Assembly: GCF_037038585.1 (NCBI RefSeq)
Contig: NC_092520.1
Location: 2,633,001-2,697,000, forward strand
Origin: Patagioenas fasciata
Taxonomy: Eukaryota; Chordata; Aves; Columbiformes; Columbidae
Reading direction: 5' to 3'
Length of the DNA: 64,000 bases
The position numbers and the translations under genes are program-made. The notes below the pieces were generated by a model, which was not told the DNA's origin, made no database searches, and saw nothing but the letters and a program-made list of their open reading frames with translations. Below, in pieces: positions 12,901 to 27,900 of the stretch; the first letter of the stretch is position 1, and each line of letters begins with the position of its first letter.

Positions 12901-15900
12901 CCACGATGAGAACAATCAGCCATTGGAGTAATCTCCCCAGGCAAGAGGTGGATTCCCCAACACTGGACACTTTCAGGTTCCAGCTGGACACAGTGCTGGA
13001 CCATCTTGTCTAGACTGGGTTTTTGCCAAGAAAGTTTGGACCAGATGATCCTTGTGTTCCCTTCCAACCTGGTATTCTATGGTTTTTTTGGACAAAACTC
13101 TATGACTAGACTACCAAGCTCCTTCGCTGCTCTTGAGCACCATCCTTCCACACCTCCCTTTTGTCTGGACTCCACTCTTGTCTCTTGGCCAAACACGTGC
13201 CCAGCCCATGATTCTGGTTATGTTGCTCAATGTACACAGAGAAAGGTCTGGATGGAGGAGGACACATGGATGTCCAGGTCCTTACTGCCTGGCCAGAGAC
13301 AACTGGAGAGGAGAAATCCATCGAAGCATGTGGGTGGCATGAATACCAACCCAGTTATCCCCTGCCCATCACTTGGAGGTTGAACACCTCATCTACATGA
13401 GGGTGGGAGATGGGAGTTGTTGTCAAAGACACTTTTTATTCCAGAAGAAAGTGACCTTCTACTGTTTTTAGGCCAGAGAAGTTACTCCAAGTAGGAGTCA
13501 TGAAGTAATTCCCACCTGTCCACAGGAGTTGTCTTCATTGCAGCATGGACTAATGAGGTTCTGTGCTTAATGAGGAACATTTGAGTTGCTCTGCTACATC
13601 AATCACTTGGGTTTTTATGGTTTCAAGCTCAAACTTACAACCTTTCTAGAAGTTTTTTGCTTTTTGGAGTTGAAGACTTGTCTTATGCCCCCACTCAGGA
13701 AATAATTTAACTGAAGTTAAACCTACATTTAGGTCCTTTACTGAAACCAGCCCTTAGGAAAGACCAAGCGGCCTTGAGGTTTTTAAAGCGTGGTTAAGTT
13801 CTCTGCTTTCAGCCAAATTACCTGGGGGACAGGAGCCTCTTGGGTGGGAGAAACACAAGGGCTCAGTAGCAGTTTCAAAATATAATTCTTACCCCGAGTG
13901 AATTAAGCGAAAGGGAGCATTAATAAAGAAAATCTCTTATTTAGTAGTAACCTTGAGATTTTGTTGCCCAGAGGAGCTGTGGATGCCCCATCATTGGAAG
14001 TGTTCAAGGTCAGGTTGAACGGGGCTTTGAGCAACCTGGTCTAGTTGAAGATGTCCCTGCCCTTGGCGGAGAGGTTGGGCTAAATGACCTTCAAGATCTT
14101 GTCCAACCCGAAGTATTCTATGATCAGAGCATTATTATATTTATTAGCTGTGTGGTTTTTAGGCTAAAGTGTCTTATCAGAGCATTTTCTTTAAAGGATA
14201 TGGACGCATAGGTCAAACGCAGGAGTTGGAGGCATCTGAACTGTGATTGGAAAAGCATTTCTGAAAGTGGGACTCAGCCTTTTTTCATGGTTTCTATCCC
14301 TCGTTCACCCATTTCCAAGCACACATTAGAGATGAAAAATAATATCTCGCCCTTCGTTTTGACTTCGTGGTTTTTCGGTTGGCTGAGATGTTTATTCTAA
14401 AGGTTTTGCCTCAAAAGAGCTGCGGGATTTGCAAACCTCTGAATAAAGCTGTGTTTTCCAAGGCTGATGGAACAGGAATGAGGATTTCGCTGCCAAAAAA
14501 ACCCTTTTGGTGCTGTCTTCTCCGCATCATGGTTTAAATTCGCTGTTGTTTTGTGAGGTTATTAAATAAAACCGTTTGTTGGGGATGACTCTGTCAGGGA
14601 TCTGTTGCGGTTTCATTTGGTTTTATGTGCTTCTTGTAGGATCTTTAGCTGCGTTTCTTCCCACTAAAAATGTGTAATATGAAATAAGTTTTGTTCCCCT
14701 AGATGTGTGCTGGCACCCTCAAATTCCCCTGGATATAACACTGAAAGAATAAAGTGGAAAGAGCTCCATAGCATTAAAAAAACCCCACAAATTTATTAGT
14801 AGCTTGTCCTGCCAGAGGTTGGCAACATCCTCCCTGCTCAACCAATTAATATTGTATATTGGCCTGGACATTATGAAACATCTCTTGTCCCCAACCAAGT
14901 GGGGAGGTGGCCAAAGGGACACCCGAGCGAGAGGGAGCAGCAGATCGCTTCAGGATGAGGAATTTTGGGGGGATCCGTGTCCATTTGTACATCTCAGACA
15001 CCATCCTTGAGAGGCTGGAGTTCCTATTGGAAACCAAACCCCAGAAATGTCGCTCTCCAAACAAAACACTTCACAAAATCTTGATGGAATCTGCACATTC
15101 TCTTGGAAAGATTTTATTTCAGCTCACTGTAATTTTCCAAATTAAAAAGAATGGAAGAAAAAAAGACGAGGTGATTTTCAAATCTTTTTAAGCGGCTGCA
15201 GCAATTGCCACATTCAGGGGAGGTTTGGTCCCCTTTAGATCTCAAACCCAACCTACCCAGGTCCCTCTATGTTCAGTGCAGAGAAAGAGAAACGTCCCCA
15301 GAGGAACACTTAGCCCATGTTTGGGGACAGACTCTCCATGGATGACTGTCTGTCCTACCAGAAGAGCTTGACATGAAACCTACCTGGGATGTCCGTCACG
15401 CTCGTGAGGAACAGGAACCCAGAGGGAGGTTTGTAGATGATCCCTCAAGTAATTCTGATACATAGTCAAGATACCTTCAGAGGACACCTCCAGGATGATG
15501 TTTTATGGGATTTCTGTCTTGGAATAGATTGAGAAATGGGACCTACGTGGCGTGGAAAAAGTAGGTCCTGGAGTGGGCTGGAGGACCAGCCTCCTTCTCT
15601 TCAACAAACAAGTTGCTCGCACCCACAACGAAGACAAAGAAGTGAATGCCCCAACCCAGATGGTGAAGAACCAGTCAAGAAGACCAGGAAAGAACAAAGA
15701 AATGCAAGAATAACCATGGAAATTTGGGTTTGTGTAGGTGGGCAGCAACGAGCCCTTGGACACCCCTTCTTGACACCCATCATTGCTTTGGCAACGTCTA
15801 CAGCTCGTGTCTTCCACCCAGCAGAAAGGAGCCGGGTTGTCCATCCTTCTGAGAACGTCCAGATCGACCTTCAGAAGTTTCCTTGGAATAATCCACGCCA

Positions 15901-18900
15901 AACCTTGTTATTCGTTGGCTTTTATAAGCACAAAATCCCAAAGACTTTGATTTTTCCCTCCTTTTGTCCTGGCGGCTGTGACTGTGGGTGTCCGTTCTTT
16001 CATTTAAGATGCTTAACCTCCCTCGTGCTTTGATTTGTGCTATATTTTATCTCTACAATACTTTGCAGCAAGCAGTTCGGCGGATTAATTAAGCCTCGAG
16101 TTACTGATTTATTTTTTTTTAAGCAATGCAAATAATTTTCTGTTCCTTTTCGATTTCCATGATGTGAAAGGGGAAACGAAAGCCCTGGTCAATCTCCTTT
16201 GTGCCAACCAGCCTTTTGTTCGCTCCCCCGACGCTCCCTTCTGAAGTGCAATCCTAATCTTTGCCCACTTGCTTTCCTCTGATCATTTTTGTCCCCCCTC
16301 GCCTCATCTTTTTGTTACGCAGCTTAATGCTCAAGCAAGAAAAACCTTCGCGGCCGTCTTGGCGTTTAAAGTCCGTTTCTCTATTTATGATTCTTAAAAA
16401 TATATATATATATATATATATAAAAATTGCTTTTCATAATTTCCACATTAGAAATGTCCTGACGTCTACGAAGCTGACAGGTCATTTTTGCATCGAGAAC
16501 AAAGATCTGGCGGCGTGCGATACAACGTGGCTAAGCACTAAATTAGCGAGGAAATGGTGAAGATTAAAACTGGTGCTCCTCTTGTGCAAAAACCTCCATC
16601 CTCCCCATAAACAACCATGCAGCTCTTGAAATCAATGCAATTTAATCTCCCGGCAGGGTTTTTCCTTATTATTTGGAGAATAAGTGCCAGTTAGCGGAGA
16701 AAAAGCCGATGCGATGCTGTGAGTCAGGACAGCATCCGTCAACATCTATAGAGGTAGAGCAAAGGCTACAGAGGCAATCCTGGCTCAGACCTTGCTTAAA
16801 TTTAGGGTGTTTTTTGAGCTATTTGCAGCTCTCTGACAGTTTTTCTTGAAGTATTAGTATTAGTATTAGTATTAGTATTAGTATTAGTATTAGTATTAGT
16901 ATTAAGATCCCAATCCTGCCACAGACAAGATGCCACAGTAACAATGCCGTGAAGGAGGGACCTCCCACCATCAGCGGTCACTTATCGATGGAAAACAGAC
17001 TTTAAAGAGAAAAACTGAGATTATTTTTCTTTTGAGAGACGTTTAATGCCAAATAAGCCCCGTAAAATATTTGGGCAGCGGGTGCATGCGACAGAGCGGG
17101 CAGCATCCTCAGCTGTGCGCAAAGGAATTGGGTTCAAGTCATCCCGTGGTTCAGCGGCTGAGTTGGAACCGGTCGGCTGTGTCGGTACAAGGAGCATTTC
17201 CTCAAATTGAATCAGCTCCTGTCATCCAGGAGGCTGGAAATAACCCCGCCGCGGAGAAAAACACGCCGCCGTCCATCAAACGCGCTGGGAATCAGAGGGG
17301 ATCAGCTTGATTTTGTTCCAAGATTTGATTCTGAAACAGCAGACTAATTCTAAATGTATTTTTAAGGAGTTTTAGATGGGGAGGCTTTAGCAGAAAGTGA
17401 TGCTGCTTGTTCACAGCAGGATTATGTTAGGAGAAACCTCTTCCCCAAAGGGCTGTGGGGCATTGGAACAGGCTGCCCAGGGCAGTGCTGGAGCCACCAT
17501 ACCTGGAGGGATTGAAAATACACATAGATATGGTTCTCAGGGACATGGGGTAGTTCCTAAGTTAGGTTAACGGTTGGACTCAATGGTCTTGAGGGGCTTT
17601 TCTACCCAAAACAATTCTATGGTTCCATTCTATGAAATCTCAGCAAGAGATCAACCACCGAACGAAGACGAAGACACTGCCCTCTGCTCCTGCCCTTGCT
17701 GCGGTTCAACCCGGTTCAAAGTCTGGTTTTCAAGTTCCTGCCATCCGCTTTCATCCTCAATGTGTCCTGCAAACACTCACGCTACATCCCTGATGTGATG
17801 CTGGAAGGCAGCGATGCTCCTGCTCTTCTGTTGATCTCATCGTTCACAGGACCATAGGATGCCCACGGAAAATTAAGTTATTTAGTGCCCCAAACTTTGT
17901 AATTGCCTCAATCTGAGAAGCGTAAGGAGAGGTGGAGAGGAGCTGGGAGAGGTCTAGAGTCCTCTTGGTCATGCAGGTCAAACAGCAATAAGGAAAGGAA
18001 AATGGTAACTGGAAGCAATCTTGATTTCTTGCTCTCTCAGTGTCAGGTGAATATTGACTGATGTGTGAGCACCAAAAGAGTGATAAATTCTTCACCAGTT
18101 CATTTCAGAGCAACCCTTCCCAAGGCATAGGTAAGGGGTGATGGTTTGAAACTAAAGGAGGGAGATTCAGGCCAGACATGAGGAAGAAATTGTTGCCCTG
18201 AGGGTGGTGAGAGCCTGGCCCAGGTACCCAGAGAGGTGGTGGCTGAACCATCCCTGGAGACATCCCAGGCCAGGCTGGACGGGGCTCTGAGCAACCTGAG
18301 CTGGTGAAGATGTCCCTGCTCATGGCAGGGGTGGCACTGGGGGAGCTTTAAGGTCCCTTCAACCCGAGCTGTTCTGTGATTCTGTGATTTTCCTGTTGCT
18401 TTTTTCCATATTAGTTAGAGGCACAAGGGAAGCTACAAGATCACTACAAAACACCAGCATTGCAAACTCTGGTGCTTGCAATAAGCCTGGTTATTTAGGA
18501 CAACGTTATTAAAAAAAAATTCCTTTCAAGTACGTAAAAAATGAGCACTTAAAATCACTCCACTGCAGAGACACGAGGCGTGCCAATTTAAAATAAAAAT
18601 AATAATATATGTCTTCATTAAGCCTGGTGCGTGTTCCCTCCAAGGCATTCTGTCTTCCTGAGATGGTTGTTTTGTTTTAACTCCCTCCATTACAGCACGT
18701 TCTTTATTTTCCTGAAAGTAGGACACGCGCTTTTCATGTGGAGGCTGCTTTATGCTTTAACTGCGCTGATTAATAATGCAGGGGAAAAGAATGCTCTGCC
18801 TGCATTGCTTCAGTGGCCTCGCTGAGCACAACAGAATATTTCTGAAAGCCGCCTCGGACATGAGGGGTCTCTGTGGGGACATTGTGGGGCACGATGGAGG

Positions 18901-21900
18901 CTCCGATCCAGTGTTGCTGCTGCTGGGGCCTTTCCAGAGGAAACATTGCATGTAAGTGCTCTCAACCATCTTCTGTAGGTGCCCGTTGGCTATTTGGGGA
19001 CACCAAAGGGTCCCCTAAGGTGAGTATCTTGGTGTCTGGAAGGATGAATATCTGGTAGAGCTTTGCAGGGCTTTCATGGAATCATAAGAATGGTTTGGGT
19101 TGGAAAGGACTTTAAAGCTCCCCCAGTGCCACCCCTGCCATGAGCAGGGACATCTTCACCAGCTCAGGTTGCTCAGAGCCCCGTCCAGCCTGGCCTGGGA
19201 TGTCTCCAGGGATGGTTCAGCCACCACCTCTCTGCCCAACCTGGGCCAGGCTCTCACCACCCTCAGGGACAACAATTTCTTCTTCATGTCTGGTCTGAAT
19301 CTCCCTCCTTTAGTTTAAAACCATCACCCCTTCTCCTATCACAACAGGCCTTGCTCAAAAGTCTGTCCCCATCTTTCTTCTCAGCCCCTTTTAAGTCCAG
19401 AAAGGCCACACTAAGGTCTCCCCGGAGCTTCTCTTCTCCAGCTGAACACCCCAGCTCTCTCAGCCTGTCCTCCCAGCAGAGCTGTTCCAGCCTCGCATCA
19501 TTTCTGGGGCTCCCCTGGCCCCTTTCCAGCAGCTCCATGTCTTGTGCATGTTTTTCGCTGTTCCAGTTAAAATATCTCGTGAACATTGCCACGTTGACTA
19601 GAGATCCTCACAGGGAGAGAGACCAGACCCAGCTCTGCAGAGACCCACTCTCAGTTCTCACCACCAGATATGCCAGAGATCCAACTGATAACAAATAAAA
19701 CCTCTTTGTTTTTCACTGAGCAATGAAGGCGAGAGGTTAAACCAAATCCAGAAGATGCTGCTAGGAGATGGACCTTAAATGACGTTAAATAGTCATGGCT
19801 GGATTGTATCCTCTCCAAACTGTAGCTTTTGGAAAGGACCAGAAGATATTAATGTTCCTAGAAGCCTCCTTGGTTCACCTTTTGTGTAATTTTAAGTGAT
19901 GGATTCTCTGAGGATCCATGATTTAGTGTAAAGAACATGCACAGAATTAAGCTGCAAGCTCCCAGCCATCTGAGACCCAAATACCTTGATTTTTTTTGGT
20001 AGGTCTGATGTGGAGACGAGAAACCACTCAGGAAGGATTCATCTAACATCTAAACAAATTGCCTCATCAGTCCTGGAGATTAAAACCTCTGTGAAATCCA
20101 GAGGCAAAAATGAATCTGATTTTGAAGAAAAGCATCAGAGTATTTCTGTCTCAGTGAGTTCTCATGTTCAGGAGCGCAGCGGACCATGGAAAATAAAGCA
20201 AAGCACTTTGGAAATCCTTAATAACTCGCAGACCTTTTGGGAGAGAGACCAGGAGCAGAACATTATCAGTGGAGGAGAAATTGCAGAATTGATCTTTCGC
20301 TTCCCACCAACCTCCTGGTTTTGTCTGTAAGAAGGTGAGGGAGGAGGAACGGCTGTGGAACCAACACCGATTCCTCCTTGGTCTCCTTGATCGCTTGTCC
20401 CCAAATTCCAGCCCTGTGGCACTCCAGATTCTCAATTACATCTTCAGAGATGGTTCATTAGGAGTCTGAGCAGCCACGGAGGCGTTGGAGGGGATTGAAC
20501 CATCATCGCTCTTGCCTTTGGGCTGCAGAAAGGTTTATAAGCCTTGACCAAGTCATGAAGTCCTTTCTGTAGGGCTTAGTGTTGAGCCTCCCGGGGGTAG
20601 GAACATGCTTGGGAGAAGGATTTACGAATTGTGGCCTTAAAACATCTCCCTTGGGGCTGATGGGGAGGATGAGGAACCCACCACCTTCTTCTGAGGGCCA
20701 TGGTGTCCCTTCCAAAGAGCTTCTCTTTCTTCCCCAGATGGCTTTGTCCATCTTGGCTGGTTCTGCCATCAGAAACAGTTCCCTGCCTACAAAATCTGTA
20801 GTTGTTCCTTTCTTGCCCAAAAGTATTTATTTTAAATCTCTGGAAGTCCCTGGAGTTTGCAGATCTGACCCAAAATCTCTTTATTGCGTTTCTGAGGAAA
20901 TCCTACCTGTCCCTAACACCACCTGAGCGGAGAGAAGGGGACAACTGGGACATGCCCTGACCTCCAACCTTCTGGAGATCTTGGGCAATTCAGCAAGACG
21001 TAGAGAGAGTGTGTCAACAGTTTAGCATCCACATTCACAACAAAATACCTTTCAAGAAGCCATAAATTGGTGATTTTCTTTGATTCCAGCGTCATTTTAC
21101 CTCCTTTACCTTCCACAACCTCACAACGAGCTCTAATCACTAAGCGGCTTGTTGAGGATCAGTCAGCCCTCACTTGGTTTTACTTCTTTAGTAGCTGGGT
21201 GTGCAAAATGCTGCAGTACATGGAAAACCTGGAGCTTATTTCTTTTATAAAGCCAGCGAAAGCAGCTGGTTATGGTGGCGAGCAGCGAGCGGTAATAAAA
21301 AGCTTTCAAAAGATGGAGGTGGTGGGACTTAAGGATAGTAGGAGGCACCATTTGAGGTTGGTGTGGATTAAAAAGTTAGGATAGCTCCATAGTTTTGTGA
21401 GGTGGACGTGGGAATAAGAAGAAAAGCAGAAAAAGACCTCTTAAGGCTTTCCAGGAGGCACCAATTTTGGGAAGGAACCTTGGCGTAGGCTTGTGTGGGT
21501 TATCTGCCTTCTCCAGAAAGCCTTTGGTGTAATAAGAATTGTTCTTAATTAAGCATTGGCAATGTCTTTGGATATAGGATAAAGGTATAGACAGTCCCGG
21601 CTCATCAGACAGAGGTGATTATGGCACTTAGTCTAAGACCTTCTCCCCTTTCAGAAAATTAAAGACCCACAGAAGGCTGAATTCTGTTGGTCCCTCTCAA
21701 ATCCCACAAGATTTGGCTCTCCTGGACTATTTTATTCGGCACCGTAAATACTTTTCCACAAACCGGGATAGCAGCGTGAGCTGCCCAAAGCTGCTGCTTC
21801 TCCTCATTGTCCTTTCCAGAGTTTCTACTGACTACCCAACGCTGTGATGGGATGGTCACAGTGACCAGTACCTTGTCCACTGCTGGTATCTGCCATGGAA

Positions 21901-24900
21901 GCATCTCAGGAGGGTTTTACTGGGAATAAAATGCCTTGGACGTCAGGCTCAGCTTGGGAAACACAAGGCCAAGCACAGGAGATACTGGTCCCTATGTGGC
22001 CAGTGGCATTTGGGGAGGGCTGGTGGCTCTGCTGGCCCTGTCCCCCAGGTGTTGATCTTCACATAGGTCACTTGGCCCAGAAAACCAGTTGTTTGGGGTT
22101 GGTAACTGTGCCAACCATCCCTCCATGGGAAGCAGGTGGGGTGAGAGGAGCTGCTGTGAGAAATTCCTATGAATGTTTGTCCCTAAAAGGGGGGAAAAAA
22201 GAATCAAGAAAGAGAGCAGCGAAGTGGTTCAAATGGGACATAAATGTGGGAAGTTTGAACCTTCATTTCTCTGTGTGACACGTCTTCTCTGTCTCCACTC
22301 AAGCAACACTTCTGATGAAGCAAGCCTGGCCACAGACCTCGTCCTCCTGTGCCACGGAGGGCACCTTCCACCTCCCGGTGGACACCGGGACCGAGAACAG
22401 AACTTATCAGGCTTCTTCTGCAGCATTCAGTAAATAAACCTTTTTCTTCTGGGATTTTTTTTGGTTGTTTCGTTGCCCGTTTGCCTCCCTTCCTGTGGGT
22501 TGTTTGGGGATGGGGTTATTTGGGATGAGCCAACAGGTGGGATCATTCGTGTCCGTGCAGGTGTCCGTGTGTCCTGCCTTGGGTGCTGAGCTGTGATACA
22601 GGTGAGGGTGCTGCAGGTCCCAGGGGTTCTCTGCTTCTGAATTTCCCTTCTGGGAGGAAATTTTTGCAGAGCTCTTGGGTTTTTTCTTCTGAAAACCAGG
22701 TGGCATCCTTGCCCCTTTCTGTTCGCATGCGCTAAAACCACGAAGGAGCATGAATAGGAGAGCACCAACCTTCCAAGGGCTCCTTCAGAGGAGAAAGCCA
22801 AGTGGAGAAGGGTGAAGGCCTCACTTTTAGCTGAGCTTTTGGTCCCCAGGATCAACCTGGGGTTGTTCGCAGAGCGTTTCAAAAAGATGGACCCAATGTG
22901 AATTCACACTGCTTTGAAATTGGGTCCATCTTTTTGAAACACCCCGTATATCCACAGTGGTGATGCTCCGTACTCGAGCAGAATAGTGTGCGTATTGAAA
23001 AAAACACAAAACAAAGTGAGATGATTTCCTGTTCCTTTAAAAGGGAAAAAAATTCCAAAATAAAGCATTATTTTCAAGGAACCGGAGTGAAATTCCCATT
23101 TTTTAAGTCAGACTGGCCGAGCAGAGGAAGGGGAGGAGATGCTGCTTATGGATCACAGTCAAACAGGTGGAACCTTCTAATCTCACCCCTGATGGGGCCA
23201 AACAGTGGCTCCAGGAGAGGTGATAAGGTCCCTGATGAGGTGGGACCACTCCCAGGTTCAAAATGCAGAATTAACCTTCCAAACACCTCTGGGACCTGGA
23301 GAAACTCACAGTTGCATATGGAGATAATAATATAAGGTGACTGTCCACGGGCCACGTTGTTTGCAAGGCTGGGACCGTTGTGCCCGTGCTCCAGGCTCCC
23401 TTTTTACTCCTTTCAGGGACTTTCTCTTTGGAAAGGGCCATCCCTGCTGTTCTTTGGGGTAGGGGCTGTACGCCTGACATGGTGCTTTGCATCACCCCTC
23501 ATTTCACACCAGACCGAGTTTGTCCAAGTTGTAAGTGTTTGGGAAAAAAACCTCAGCTTGTAATTAGTAGAAAATGAGCTATTATTGGGGAAAATGCCCT
23601 TGGAGTGCAACTCCTGCATAGGTGGGATTTCTCCTCCCCATTGCGCCTCTAAGTGAGATTCCTCCTTTGAAATCAGAGGGCGAAAGAGCAGGTACAAGGG
23701 TCGGAAAGGGTTTGAGGGACAAAATTTGGCTGTGGCCACCCAGCGTGGGTGATAAAAGAGATTAATAATGCAGTCACCGGCCAGAGCCATGCAGGCCGGC
23801 CTCTTTTCCAAAGAACTGGCTTGAGCACATTGAATTTGGAAAGGGAATTTCATAGATAAAGCCTTGAGGGTTTGATTTGCAGAGACACTTCAGGCTGGGG
23901 TTGGCTTTGCCAGAGCTTTTGGGAGATGCCACCTCAAGCACAGGGTCTGGAAAATCAGGAGCATTAGAGGCTGGGCATCCCATATGGGTTGTGATCTTAG
24001 GTTCCATCTCACACAGCTCAGGTTTTGTTCTTGGGAGAACAACCTTCCCCACGTGTCCTGTGGCAGGAGATGGGTGAGAGCTTATTCATGAGCATCAGCG
24101 AGGTGGCTGTTCTGCATGGGGGAGAAGCCTTGGAGATGAAGTCTTCTTTTAGCAGGGGGAAGAGGGATAAATAAGAATGAATATTCAATATTCACTCTAT
24201 ACCTCCCCACAACTGCATCATTAAGACAGAAAACAGGTGCTGAGGGCTCAGCTGTGCTCTGAACCTGCACTGGAAGCTGGTGGAAAGACATGTGTGACAT
24301 TAAAGGCTGGGTAGGGAATGCCCCCCAGGTACCTTCATCTTGGCCTTGCCTGCCGTGTGGGGACATACCTGTGCCTTTTGTCATCTTGTGCTTTAATGAC
24401 GGGTTTTCAGAGCTTAATTTTTCCTGCGGTGTTTTGTTTCATTGCTTACATGCTCCAGTTGAGATTAATTGGGGTCAAAGACAGAAAGCTTTGTGCATGG
24501 TAGTGAGCAAGGAATTTTATGGAATCACAAAGTCATTTTGGTTGGAAAAGCCCCTCAAGATCATTGAGTCCAATGGTTCCCCCACCCCTGGCACTGCCCC
24601 ATGTCCCTGAGAACCTCATGTCCGTCTGTCCAACCCTCCAGGGATGGTGACTCCAGCACTGCCCTGGGCAGCCTGTTCCAAAGCCCCACAGCCCTTTGGG
24701 GAAGAAATTGTTCCCCACATCCAACCTCAACCTCCTCTGGTGCAATTTGAGGCCATTTCCTCTCATCCTCTCATCCTCAGCTTGCTACTTATGGTCATTT
24801 CTGCCCCAGAGCTTCCTGTTTGCTTTTGTCTGGCTGGTGACAATAGTGGTGGCAGTGATGATGTGCCATGAAGGACTTTGGCAGAGGCAGCACAGGTCTG

Positions 24901-27900
24901 CCAGGAGCTGCCCATGCTGGTGTCCACACCATGGTAACTTCCCCGGTGATGTCCCCATGGTCACTGCTCCAAAGCTGTTCCTCCAGCCCCTGGGGAAGGG
25001 AAGGTAGATGGACAATAAAGCCAGGGAGGAGTCTGGAGAGGATGAGCTGAGCTGGAGGGTGATGGCAGAAGCAGGACCAGACTCGTAGAACCAGTCAGAC
25101 TCAGCTGGGCAACCACCTAGGACCTTGCAGAGCTGCTCATGGCTGCTCACTCCTGCCCACCATCCACCTTGGCTTTTAGCCCCAGGGTCTATCTGGTGAC
25201 CTCCTTGGGGGACCTGCCTTCTGCTCCTGGGGTGGGAGTGTGGTGAGGGCATCCTCCTTTGACACAGCTTGAATTTACTGAAAAGTGCAAGTCTGGTTTT
25301 ATACAATCACAGAATCATGGAACCACAGAATGGTTTGGGTTGAAGGGACCTTCCCAGCTCCCCCAGTGCCACCCCTGCCATGAGCAGGGACATCTTCACC
25401 AGCTCAGGTTGCTCAGAGCCCCGTCCAGCCTGGCCTGGGATGTCTCCAGGGATGGTTCAGCCACCACCTCTCTGACCAACCTGGGCCAGGCTCTCACCAC
25501 CCTCAGGGACAACAATTTCTTCCTTATGTCTGGCCTGAATCTCCCTCCTTTAGTTTAAAACCATCACCCCTTGTCCTACCACAACAGGTCCTCCTCAAAA
25601 GTCTGTCCCCATCTTTCTTCTTGGTCCCTTTTAAGTCTGGAAAGGCCACACTAAGGTCTCCCCAGAGCTTCTCTTCTCCAGCTGAACACCCCAGCTCTCT
25701 CAGCCTGTCCTCCCAGCAGAGCTGTTCCAGCCTCGCATCATTCCTGGGGCTCCTCTGGCCCCTCTCCAGCAGCTCCATGTGTGTCCTGTGCTGAGGACCC
25801 AGAGCTGGACCAGCACTGCAGGGGGGTCTCACCAGAGCGGAGCAGAGGGGCAGAATCCCCTCCCTCCACCTGCTGCTCACGCTGCTGGGGATGCAGCCCA
25901 GGACACGGGTGGATTTCTGGGCTGCAAGCGCACGTTACCAGCTCATGGCCAATCTTTCACCCCCAGCACCCCCGAGTCCTTCTCCTGGGGGCTGCTCTCC
26001 ATCCCTCCATCCCCAGCCTGCATTGACACCGGGGGTTGCCCTGACCCAGGTGCAGGACCTTGCACTTGGCCTTGTTGAACCTCATGAGGTTCGCATGGAC
26101 TCACTTCTCCAGCTTGTCCAGGTCCCTCTGGATGGATCCCATCCCTCAGGTGGGTCAACTGCACCACTCAACTTGGGGTCATCTGCAAACTTGCTGAGGG
26201 TGCACTCGATCCCACTGTCTGCATCATTGATGAAGATGTTAGATAGTATTGATCCCAGTAGTGACCTTTGATAGACACTACTTGTTACTGGTTTCCACTT
26301 GGACATGGAGCTGTTGACTGTAACTCTTTGGATGTGGTCACCAGTCAGTTATCCATCTGAGGAGTTATACTTGTGGTGAACTCTTGTGGAGCTGGTGACA
26401 CAAAATTCAGGACAAAGCTTTTTCCTCCCCATTGCCAGACTCCAAACAAATACAGAAAAATGTATCTGTGCAATTCTCTGTGTTGCAAGATCAATAAGGT
26501 TGAGATTTCTAGAGCAGCACGAGGGATTTAATCAGCAATTTTAATAGAAGCTGGAGCTTAAAGACTTGCTGTTGCTTTTAAAATCCCAGCCGTCTGCCGA
26601 ACCACGAAGCGGCAGAAGCACAGGCCGTGCCGACCTCCTAATCCTAATAAGGTGTTAGGTAGTCATAATTAGGCTTTAAAATTAGCTGTTAGACGTGCTT
26701 TTCTGAGAGGAACATCCATCGTCTTCCATCATTAAAACTTTATAATGCTTTATTTTTACCCACAAATTGTTCTATTTTTTTCCTAATGTATAAACATGGA
26801 AGATGAAATCTGCCTGGACTATTATGTTTAATACCTTTTTTAATATCGTAACTGAATTGTCTGTGATTCAGTCATTGGGAAATGGCAGCAAGTGTGAGCG
26901 TTCGAGGCAGTGGAACCACGCAGCCTTGAGCTGGTCCACGTCTCCAGATGCCCAGAAGAAATGAAGCCAAAAACTCGCAACCTCCAAGGTCTTTGTTGGA
27001 AAAAAGTGAGATCAGGGTGGAAAAAAAATCCATAAAATTGAAAAAAACCAAGGAGTTTGGTGGGTCTGGAGGTGATGTTGTTGGGTTCCTGGAGGATCTC
27101 ATGATGGAAGAGTCTCCACTCCTGCTGTTTTGAACCAGCGTTTCCTTTCGTTGCTTCCATCTCTCATTTAAAGATAGTTGCTCTTCTGCTAATGTGAGTC
27201 AGAAAAAGGGTCACAGCTACTTCGCTGTTTAATTAAGGCTTATTTTTTTTCCAATCTGCAGTAATCAGGAGGCGGTGAGAAGCTGTTTGGGAGTTCCTTG
27301 AAAGCTCCTCGTTATCTTCACGCTGTTTCAGTGTTGGGCGGATAATACGGGCTATTAGCAGATTCAAAATCTTGGCTTTCATTAATTGCTGCCCTGAACA
27401 CTGGTTGAGTAAATTAGTTCATTATATTTGAGTGTTCGAACATCTTATCGCTGGGCTGAGCCTTGACTTCTCCATCCTACACGGTCTTGGGGGCCCATGT
27501 GCTTTGAGGATGATTCCTCCCAACCCTCCTGGGGCCGTTTCTCACCAGCCATCCCACCCCACGTGCTTTTCCTTGCTCATACAAGCATATTTTTTACTAT
27601 ATCCATTATTTTAGCCATTCATCGAGCTGTGACCAACACCTTGATGCCTTCACAGCTCATTTGATACAGTCCGGGGTGTCTCACTGCAGCGGCTCAGTTT
27701 TTCATCTACCCTCATTTATTTAAATTCAAAGCACAACTTTAGGTATTCTTGAGGGTTTTCCCCCAATTTGACACTTGAGTCATAATGTTGTAGGCTCAAC
27801 TTGATGGAGCCTTCCTTGGAAATGCCACTAGAGGCTGGGAATTCCTTGGTGCATGGATCTCTGGTCTTCAGGGAAGGTCTCTCCTCCTTGAGATGACATG

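Larger units (their letters stand above)
9964..22303 (+). other. FAM168A intron
   Basis: Holds the largest CR1 (10322-11890), an unclassified segment (11891-12545) and CR1 fragments near 12546, 12920, 13965, 17430, 18135 and 19078. It also has an AT and a TATTAG microsatellite. Stretches 14126-16380 and 19540-22300 are unique AT-rich sequence with nothing recognisable. Confidence 0.7.

Noticed and set aside
16851-16904. Interstitial telomere repeat
   Set aside because: The unit is TATTAG, not TTAGGG.
26510-26800. AT-rich unique intronic block that looks like a conserved noncoding element
   Set aside because: Conservation cannot be judged from one sequence; no motif supports a specific role.
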